A stretch of 64,000 nt of DNA from Orobanche coerulescens (lineage: Eukaryota; Streptophyta; Magnoliopsida; Lamiales; Orobanchaceae): positions 6,991,001 to 7,055,000 of the forward strand of contig CM065804.1 in the NCBI GenBank assembly GCA_033398695.1, in the 5' to 3' direction. The position numbers were made by a program, and so were the translations under genes. Shown piece after piece: positions 55,792 to 64,000 of this stretch; position 1 is the first letter of the stretch, and each line of letters begins with the position of its first letter. The notes beneath the pieces were generated by a model, which saw only the letters and a program-made list of their open reading frames with translations, was not told the origin of the DNA and searched no databases.

Positions 55792-56792
55792 TTAGGTTGG
55801 CGAAAAACCTAGGCCGTTGGGTCAAGTCCATGTCTTGTGTAAGTCGCGCGTCAAAGTTGTGATTAGTATCGTGGGTCCAACATCATCTTCTAGCTTTCCG
55901 TGATGGTAAGCCTTCCGAATTGTAAGTCCCCTTATATACGTATTTGATTATATTGTGCTTAACGTGAACCTAGGATTTGAACTTGTTAGAGATTATATTG
56001 TTTTACGATATCACTGCGTATACGGTTCGAGTGAGAATGGTTATGTAGTATACTTCGGTAGTCGAACATATTTATCGGTTTCTACATTTCAGTAGGATAA
56101 ATCTTTGAGTGTTAATTTTATCCATTGCGTGAGTATTTTGAAATGACTCTTGACATTTTGGCATTTTTAGTCTTGCACATTTTAACGGTATTTTTATGAC
56201 GGTATTTAATATTTTACAAATGATTTTGTAAGTTTTGGAAAATGCTACCGTAAATCGGCTTTTGGCATATTTTGGAATGAATTTAAATGGTTTTTAGCAC
56301 GGTAGGTTCCGGCACAGAATCCCCGGCATGTGATATTTCCGGGCCGAATTACGAACATTTCAAAGTAGTGTTTTAAAATTTTCCTAGCATTGTAAACCTC
56401 ATGATTTAATGTAGTCGTGTCGAATAGTCACGTATTTTGGTAAAAAGTTCTTTCGAATAAACATTTTGGTAGAAGAGGAAGGATTTTCAAAATTGTGGTA
56501 TTTGGGACTCAACACTTTTGAAATATTTTAAATTAGTTACAATTCGAATTTCAATTTTCTTGTAAGCATTACTCGAAAATAAATTTTTTAGAGTCATTGT
56601 ATAAACTTCCTCTTCCAAAACAAAGGACAGTATTTACAAGTTTTGAGCACAACGTGATTCGACTTTTGTTTCAAATTTTTTTAAAAAAAGCATACGCATA
56701 ATGATCGTCCTGGACGAAGGACTGGAAGTTGATTTCAGAAAATTTCGTGCTTTACGATATTACCGTTATTCTAAGGATGCTAATTAAACCTT
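55792..56792 (+). other. Non-coding leader of D
   Basis: No credible ORF. Contains a short segment CCGGCATGTGATATTTCC and AT-rich sequence; a decayed capsid-coding region is possible but not recognisable. Confidence 0.5.
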
Positions 56793-57377
56793 ATGTTGAT
56801 AATTGTGGTATACCGTACAACCGACTATGTGATAACAATAGACGGTACTATCTGCATTAGCATGACGAGCCCTGGCGGATGTAAACATAATATAGGAAGC
56901 GGAAGAGGTGAAGTGGTTCGTACGACAACGATTCATGTTACGGTGAAGGAATATCAAGATCAGACGATAACCTATGAAACCTCCTCAGTGACCGAGCCAA
57001 CGAGCGGAGAAAAGAGACCGAGGACATCTGGAAAATTTTTGGGCGGTGAAGAGATTAAGGTTCTCAAACCCCCACGTCGTTCGAATACGTCATCTTTGCG
57101 GTCGAGAATGAGCATCGGGAATCCCCAGCCAGCATCGGTGACTCCCGGTAAGAAGAGAGTGTGCTTCAACTGCAACCGTACGGGACATATCCGTGTAAAC
57201 TGTACCTCCCCACTCTTGACTTGTCATCGGTGCGGGTGTGAAGGCCATCGGGAGAAACATTGTGAGATAATTTCCGATTTGGCAAAGAATGCTACTCTGT
57301 CGGTGAGCAGAGCAAGTGGATGGAGAATGACCCGAAACCTTATGTCTTCTGCTGAAGAGCCTATCATAGGCGAATGA
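56793..57377 (+). CDS. Gag nucleocapsid-like protein with two CCHC knuckles (D)
   Basis: 194-codon ORF. The first 40 residues are probably not original coding. Residues 75-115 are Ser/Arg-rich. Two zinc knuckles follow: CFNCNRTGHIRVNC (C124, C127, H132, C137) and CHRCGCEGHREKHC (C144, C147, H152, C157). This is the RNA-binding nucleocapsid end of a Ty3-type Gag without the capsid domain. It could bind element RNA and help packaging by a helper Gag, or be a passive relic. The stop at 57377 precedes a 690-bp non-coding stretch to the PPT. Confidence 0.75.
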   Translation: MLIIVVYRTTDYVITIDGTICISMTSPGGCKHNIGSGRGEVVRTTTIHVTVKEYQDQTITYETSSVTEPTSGEKRPRTSGKFLGGEEIKVLKPPRRSNTSSLRSRMSIGNPQPASVTPGKKRVCFNCNRTGHIRVNCTSPLLTCHRCGCEGHREKHCEIISDLAKNATLSVSRASGWRMTRNLMSSAEEPIIGE

Positions 57378-58050
57378 AGATTTTGTGCCGTGTTCTAGTC
57401 GTTGCTATTTCCAACAATCGTGACTTTGATTGTTTTTCATTTTAATTGCTTTTCGTTTCCAACTCCTGCTGTTTTAAGTTTCGTGGCTGACATGTCTTCT
57501 TAATACGGGGACACGTAGTAACCGTGCTCTTCTTAGTATTTCCGATGTTAGGAGACTTTCATTGTTGATGATTCATCTGTGATTCTTTTGACAATTTCAA
57601 ACTACCATGTTCTACGAACCTACCATCATTCGAACGAATTTCAGAACCGATTTGTTAGACTCTTTGAATTATTGTGGTCTATTCACATCTGAACTTAATC
57701 TTTGCAGAATTTTGTTCGAAACTATTTGTTCCCATTCGTATGGTTAATATTTCCAATGTGTTATGAACTTGAATACGGTGGGTCGAGCTCGACACGCGAT
57801 TTTGGTACATCTGAGCCATTTGTGAATTTCCTTAATTCCGTGAGCTTCTACTTCTCCACTCTAACTTCTCGTGTACGCGTATAACTTATTGCCTCAATTG
57901 ACGTGCCTGATACTTCCTAAGTCTGATCATCGTATTTCTTTTTGAACCTTGCATTCGCGCATCGCTCGTGATATTTTGGGGTTGAGCAAGTAGATACTTT
58001 TCCTTGGTTGTTCCACCACTCTACTTTAAGTTTCGGGACGAAACTTCTTT

Positions 58051-58064
58051 TTAGGGAGGAAGGA
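58051..58064 (+). other. Polypurine tract (D)
   Basis: TTAGGGAGGAAGGA directly before the 3' LTR start TGTAATACCC. Confidence 0.85.
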
Positions 58065-60906
58065 TGTAATACCCGAGATTTCTGTTATGTAGTTGGAACT
58101 TGTGATATTGTAATGATTGTACTTGATTTGAGTATTATTTTCCGTATTTCATAATCCGATGTTGTCGAGCGTTTAATTCCGTGATTTGGAATTAAAGATT
58201 GTAAATCTGCGCATGTAGCGCACGCTATCAGCTATGTTTAGCGTGCGCTAACGTGGGTTCATAGCGCAGGCTACTGAGTGTCCTTAGCGCACGCTATGCG
58301 CGGTCAAATTGATTGAGACGTGCGGTAGGTGAGAGCTGGCCGGGGGACCCCTGTCGGTTGGTGTCGGGATGTACCTGGACGTCTTTCGGGGAAGAGCCGA
58401 GTCAACGCCTTAGCGCACGCTACAGGTATATGCGTAGCGCACGCTAAGTGCCGAGTACAGTTTAGTCCAGTGAGTCGTTAGCGCACGCTACGAGCAGGGT
58501 CTAGCGCGCGCTAATAGCCATTTATTATAAATAGGACAGCATCCTATTCGTGATTTCAGTTCTCTCTTCTCCCATTACCCGAGTTCCTACACTTAGAACA
58601 TGTCTTCCTTCATCCTAAACATCTCATATCAACATCCTGATTCGTGATTGAAGATCGTTTATCATTGGAGATTGTTGTTCAAGCTTTCGGTGTCGGATTG
58701 CTTCATTTTCCTCCGTGTTCTTTACTACTTGAGGTAGGTGATTCTTCACTAATGTTAGTAATATTCTTAAAGACGTCTGATCATGCTTAGATAGCCAGTT
58801 ATTTCGTTTATGATCGGTCATCACATGATAGAAGGATACTTTGACGTATCGGCACTATCTATCTTATGAACCTTTGAACCATCTTAGTAGATTGGACTCC
58901 TAAGCATTTTCAAATCAATTTATGATCAGTAATCGGATATTACCCAGTTGCTACGTTGTACACGTTGGAATCATGTGTTTTGGGACTTGGAATAATCGGA
59001 ACTTAGAATACTTCTTGAAGATCTTAGAAAAGATATGATATTGAGATGACTATCCGTATATTTGTATTTCACGATCATAAATCTTCCACAAACCTTATTA
59101 GCATGATTTGCCCGAAGATAACTTGTATTATCACGGTAGAATTCATGAGTTCTTCACCATTCAACCCAGTTTTCGGATTTCAGTATTCTGCCATGCAGTA
59201 TTAGCGCACGCTAACACGTGTGAGTTAACGTGCGCTATCGGAGTCAGTTAACGCCCGAAACGTACGTAGCGTACGTTATGAGACTAGCCGAGTCGATCGC
59301 CAGACCGTGGCTAGCGACGCTAGTCTTACACGATAGCGTCGCTAACAAGCTCGCTTAGCGCCGCGTTACGTAGAGTACGTAGCGCACGCTAAGCGAGAGC
59401 AGATTGTATTTTATGAACTTTTGACCGTGAATCAAATTGTTAAACATTCATGCGACGTGAGATAAATTCTATATCATTTCTTTTGTTAAGGTTTGGCCTC
59501 GTTACGTGATTGATTGAGGAGGACGACCGTCGAGTGTTCATTTCCGTGGAAGTATTGTTATTATCTTCAAATCGAGGCAAGTACCTTGATATACGAATTA
59601 TAATTACGTTGAAATCATTGTTGCTGAAGTATATGAATTATGTCATGAATATCTGTATTTATATTATATATATATATGTGGATATTTATGTAGTATTAAT
59701 TGATAGAGTTGAAGGCCTGATGTGCAAAGTCTTGATGAATAACGTGTGAGTTATTGTTTATTCTGCGTAGTTGCATACTGGCGATTAAATTATGTGGATT
59801 GATGAACTGATTTGATAATTGTGGAAACGATTGACTGTGTGCTTGGTATTTGTAATAATGTGAATACTTGTTATGAGAGACGTCATATCCGGGTACCTCT
59901 GAGGGCGGGGCGTGCACTCCGGCTGTTGTCTGCCTGATGAGCGGCTCCATATGATTGGTGAACACCGGTGTTACTTAATGCGCGAGCAAGGCGGCTCTGT
60001 GGGAGTGAACGCCGCGGTGACATGTGCAATGGGCGGCCAATATAGTGGAGTGAACGCCGGTACACAGTGTGCAAGGAGGCGCTGGCAGGCTTATTGGTAA
60101 CGGATATTTGAGTGATAGCTAAGACCCGTTACCAAATGATTTTCAAATTTAAATGCTTGCAACTTGATTTTAATGTTGGTCTTGATGTAGACCGCGGATT
60201 GTGTTTCGGAGTTCGCTCCAACTCGTTTTAAATGTTGGTATCGAGTTAATTAACCAAGGAAAATTGACGAGATCTCAGGGTTAATTAACCAGGGTCTTGA
60301 GCGGGATTTGTCGAATGAGAGGTTGTGCCTTTGATTATCTTGTGTTGATTATTACGTGTATTGGGTCGAGGACCCCGTGAGATGTTGAGATTTTATCTCG
60401 TGATGATATTATTTGGTTGGGCCGAGAACCCCGTGAGATGTTGTAATGATTCACTTGTGATAGTGTTTTATCATTTGGGTCGAGGACCCCGAATAACGTT
60501 GTAATGGTTTTCTTGCAAATTGTTTTCCACATGCTGGGTCAAGGACCCGAGAGCTTTTGAAGTATTTTCTAAAATATATTTCCATCTGATTTTCAAAATC
60601 CCAAGATGGCCCGAGTCAATATTAATGTGTTCGAACTTTCTTATCAAAACACTTTTCATTTTATTAAAAGGGAATTTTCTGACTCCTTGGGCTCGTTTAA
60701 AGTTTCATTTGTGTTATGTTCTGTACGGAGAATATGACAATGTGATTATCTTTCACCTTGTGTATGTAATACTATTCTGTGTTAGCCATTTGAATGTGTG
60801 GGTTGTGTTAAGGTTTCACGACTGTTGAGTTTGTGTTATTATTATTCGTATATCTTGTGTGTTATGTACTTGCACTAGCAAAATTCCAGTTTGCTAACCC
60901 CCGAAG
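58065..60906 (+). repeat. 3' LTR of D, interrupted by E
   Basis: Pairs with 52530-55367. Differences concentrate at CAG/CTG and CG sites. It carries both TAGCGCACGCTA arrays (58216-58513, 59202-59391). Confidence 0.9.
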
Positions 60907-61150
60907 TGTAATATCCGGAATCTCTACTACTGATGTTTAATATTATTTTATCCGAGTTATGTTGTACAGCGTGGAATCTGTACAGTATGGATAAAATAAT
61001 GAAGGACTGAGATGTCAGTATTGGTATAATTGTCGTACTTGGTCGACAATTGGATGTAAGAAGTATATGTATTCAGTATGTCGTATGTTCGTATTCTGTA
61101 TGTTGAGACATTGGACAAGAATAGCTGAAAATGGCTAAGTGTAACATTAT

Positions 61151-61647
61151 TAGCGCACGCTAATAATCATGAGTAGAGCACGCTATCGTGCAGGTTTAGC
61201 GCACGCTACGGATATAAGATAACGCACGCTAATGCAGTCAGATCGGAAGGAATCTGCGTGTGGACCAGGCCACTTTCGACGCACATTCTGATAAGTCAAC
61301 GGATGTTGTAATGTAGTGATAGCGCACGCTAATGCATGTTGATTAGCGCACGCTAACTGTATATCGGACAAAAAGGAATCTTATCCTCGTCAGCACTTTC
61401 GGCGTGTGGACCTGTCTTCGGAAGCATACAGAGAAACGAGTCAACTATGAGTATCGCACGCTAAGGTAGGACACTTGCGTACGCTAAATAGAGGCATTTA
61501 CGTACGCTATTGCATGGGCATTGCGTACGTAAATCACTTCATGCAGTAAGACAGTTGCCTCTGGACTTCGATAGCGCACGCTAACAAAGACAATTAGCGC
61601 ACGCTAAGTGTGTAACGTACGTTAACTGAAGATGTTAGCGTACGTTA
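61151..61647. repeat. TAGCGCACGCTA / TAGCGTACGCTA arrays in E, exact 23-bp quartets
   Basis: Quartet 1 starts 61151, 61174, 61197, 61220; pair 61320, 61344; quartet 2 starts 61452, 61475, 61498, 61521; then 61572, 61595, 61613, 61636. Within quartets the pitch is exactly 23 bp. Some copies are TAGCGTACGTTA-type, closer to a perfect palindrome. Gaps between groups (about 90 bp) share AAGGAATC, GTGTGGACC, CACTTTCG and AGTCAAC, so the array has a higher-order repeat. Confidence 0.92.
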
Positions 61648-62398
61648 GTAATGTACAGTATATATATAAGTGCAGTTGGCCATTATTCGTCATTTCCGTC
61701 CATTTCTTCATGTGAACCGATAGAGAGAGGTCTTAGAAAGAAGTTGAGGTTCCAAACACTTGAGTTGATCATTCCTAACAACATTTGAAGCTTGGAAGTG
61801 ATTGAAAACGGATTCAACCTTGGGATTCAATCCATTCCTTCAAAGAGGTAATTACTCTCCACTTTGGGATTTCATTTTGGATTGTATATTATGTTCTTGA
61901 GTTGATGATCGTCATGTTTATGAGTTGATGAGTATGGTTATGAGATGGATTCTTGAGTTATGTTGACAATATGGTTGATATGCGGATATTGATATGATTC
62001 GTGTGGTTTTGAACGGTGTTGTTTTTCTTCAAGAGATATGTTGGTTAATATCTCCCTTCATTTCGGGTTTTTAATGTTGTTGTTATTGTTTACTTCGTAT
62101 GTTGATGAACATGCAAGTGATTATGATTCTTGGTGTATATGATATGATTAAGAAGACTATATGTTGAAATGTTAGTGGAAATAAGATTTGGACACTTGTT
62201 TGGAAAGTAATGTGTATAAGGTTCGACTTTGGAAAATCACCACCGATTCTTGAAAACTCCAAAAATTCTGAAACATAACAGTATAATAGAGCATCGAGTT
62301 AGCTTTCTAATGGTTCAAACGGTGAGTTAATCGGAGTCCGGATGATTGAGTTATGCTCAAAATGGCAAAAGCTATACTGTCTGTATTCTGGGAACAAG

Positions 62399-62432
62399 TA
62401 GTGCACGCTATTGATGAAGTTAGCGTACGCTA
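62399..62432. repeat. Pair of TAGCG(C/T)ACGCTA-type motifs downstream in E
   Basis: TAGTGCACGCTA at 62399 and TAGCGTACGCTA at 62421, 22 bp apart, about 740 bp after the TATA box. This parallels the second array of D. Confidence 0.75.
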
Positions 62433-63639
62433 ACATGCCTGGGCGTATAAAAACGTAAAGCAGTCGGGAATTTCATTTCCCAACCCATCCTAAACGATCC
62501 CCTTTCGTCCCAAATCACCTAAACTCGATTTTTAACCCCTAAACCTCAGCTTTTGAGTTGGTTTATCAAGTGATAACATCTAGGAAAGCTTGGAACAAGG
62601 ATTATAACATCATTATTGATTCTTTCGCCGGATTGAAGGTAATTGGCTTGAACTCTAATATTTTGGGATGTTTGAGATTCTTGATATATTTTGGTGGTTT
62701 AGTTCGTATCGATGGCTAGAATCATGTAATGTTGAAGGATATATATGTTTGTGATTATGTTCTTCGTGTTCTTGATGTGGTTGGTGTTTGTTGATTGATT
62801 ATTCGAACATACCTTTGAATTCCGCCTTCAAGGTGTTTGATTGAAGTTTTGAAAGAGAAATTGATTGGAATATTTCGGTTAAGTTTGTATACTCGCCTTA
62901 TCGAATCGATATGTGGGCTTTGTGGAATCATGGGAATGAATTCGTAATTGTTTGAGTTAGATTGTTCGGACTTGTGTTTAATCGAGATATTTTGGAATCG
63001 TTGGGTTTGTGGATTAGTTATATCGATTGTTGATTGTTATCGAATGTATGTTAAATCTATTATTGTAATAGGTTGAGATTATTGATCGATGTTTAGAACC
63101 ATGCTTTGCGGTCGTATTCAAGAATGTTCGTAGATTGCTTTGATCAGGGCCGAGGGACATGTAGACGACGGCAAGGAATTGGTAACGGCTTCATTGGTAT
63201 CGAGGCAAGTTATTACTTGCTCAGTTTATAATATTTAATGAATGGTTTCAGTTTCATTCGTTTATAATTCGTATCGCAATGTTTATAAATCGTAATCACA
63301 GGAGAGTTGAGATTATAGGTTGTATTTGAGTTTTGGGAATTAAATCATAATGTATATGATTTACATTATTGTTGGCATACTTGGTATCGAGGATACATCA
63401 TGCTATAGACAAAGGCGTGAATTATTTACCATCCATGACATTTCGGATCGTCGAATATTCAGAATAAATGTTTGTGATGGTCTGGACATCGAGATTGCTC
63501 TCGAAGGACTCGGGGCAAGTACTCTAATCATTTTTGTCATTTCATGTCGATCATGTTGTGATACATGCGTGTATCGTTGTTGTCATGCATTGTGTATCAT
63601 TGTTATATGCATTTGTACGTTGTTGTTGTATGTCCACCT

Positions 63640-63758
63640 CGGGTTGGTCCGACGGGATCATCGGGGGATCTATGCTAGCGTGCGCTGGATCAACGGACGG
63701 GTTTTCCACCTCGGGTTGGTCTGACGGGATCATCGGGGGATCTAGGCAGTGAACGCTG
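63640..63758. repeat. Direct repeat of about 68 bp in E LTR
   Basis: CCACCTCGGGTTGGTC(C/T)GAC followed by GGGATCATCGGGGGATCTA occurs at 63640 and 63708. A TAGCGTGCGCT motif follows the first copy (63676). Confidence 0.85.
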
Positions 63759-64000
63759 GATTATCGGATTGCCATGTATTGTTGTTGTGCATATGTATAT
63801 TATGGGTTTGCCATAAGTATACATTGTCGTTATTGTTGTGATCATATTGACGTTGTCATATGAGTATGCATTTGTAGGTCTTGTGTTAGGACCATGTCCG
63901 TATGTTATGTTGATCTGATCTCGGATTAGACTGACGTGGTTGTCATGGTATTTCGTATCTTGAGGTATGTTCCGTATTTCCTTGGTACTTGTCTTTGATG

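Larger units (their letters stand above)
52530..60906 (+). mobile_element. D: chromovirus (Del/Tekay-like) non-autonomous element
   Basis: 5' LTR 52530-55775 (3.25 kb), PBS 55780-55791, nucleocapsid ORF 56793-57377, PPT 58051-58064, 3' LTR from 58065 until E interrupts it at 60907. The missing 3' LTR tail (equivalent to about 55368-55775) should lie right of the window, followed by target copy AGTGT (5' copy 52525-52529). The internal region is 2.3 kb without protease, RT or integrase. Long LTRs, TGTAATACCCGAGA start, PPT type and PBS fit the Del/Tekay clade by memory; no chromodomain is present to prove it. Confidence 0.82.
60907..64000 (+). mobile_element. E: second chromovirus-type element, LTR only in window
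   Basis: Starts TGTAATATCCGGAATC at the point where the D LTR breaks (flank CGAAG, 60902-60906). It is LTR-like throughout to the window edge: palindrome arrays, TATATATAAG at 61661, no ORF of note, and a duplicated segment at 63640-63758. It is longer than 3.09 kb, in line with the D LTR. Related to D in motif and layout but different in most sequence. Confidence 0.75.

Noticed and set aside
61151..61647. CRISPR-like repeat/spacer layout of the TAGCGCACGCTA arrays
   Set aside because: Repeats are 12 bp and spacers 11 bp, far too short, in plant retrotransposon LTRs, with no cas genes. Only the geometry is similar.

Overview
This window looks like a gene-poor, transposon-dense stretch of a flowering-plant (eudicot) nuclear genome. 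The evidence is Ty3/Athila-type elements primed by tRNA-Asp, Copia and chromovirus-type elements primed by initiator tRNA-Met, a Cassandra-like TRIM carrying 5S rRNA sequence, MULE, hAT, CACTA and Stowaway-type DNA transposons, and split fragments of plant genes (beta-galactosidase, synaptotagmin, LOG, DUF1685). I see no complete host gene. Family and species assignments are from memory of motifs, not from searches.

Layout. 1-6580 (minus): an Athila-type element (A1, gag and start of protease) inserted in the gag of another tRNA-Asp-primed element (B1). 6581-9298: exons of a GH35 beta-galactosidase and of a plant synaptotagmin, both minus strand with splice sites, like a captured chimera. 9299-15130 (minus): the only element with readable pol, a Copia element (F) with several disabling mutations. 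15131-18284: a first-exon-like fragment and small MITE/hAT remnants. 18285-21370: a decayed MULE transposase gene with palindrome arrays in its introns. 22677-29205: a three-LTR Cassandra-like TRIM split by a hAT element and by a gag-only Copia element (C). 29206-31138: a CACTA end, a hAT element and a Stowaway MITE. 31658-45494: a Copia-type element (G1) with no recognisable ORF, split by a gag-only Athila element (A2). 45619 to the right edge: a four-level nest, G2 > B2 > D > E. G2 carries a DUF1685 exon, B2 carries an unknown 181-aa ORF and a LOG-like first exon where gag should be, D is a chromovirus-type element reduced to a nucleocapsid ORF, and E is cut by the window edge.

Most striking pattern. 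The LTRs of at least five families carry clusters of a short dyad-symmetric motif, usually CpG-containing and usually just upstream of a TATA box. The motif (12-14 bp) recurs at a fixed 22-24 bp pitch with non-conserved spacers, often in groups of four. B uses GTTACGGCCGTAAC at 22 bp. C (Copia) and D/E (chromovirus) share TAGCGCACGCTA at about 23 bp although they are unrelated families. F has a GC-rich 24-bp unit. The MULE introns carry CACGATCGTG at about 21-22 bp.

Caution on sequence quality. Paired LTRs that are otherwise nearly identical differ mostly in small garbled indels at CAG/CTG, CCGG and CG sites. This looks like consensus error at methylated cytosines, so some frameshifts, degenerate motif copies and LTR ages should not be trusted.
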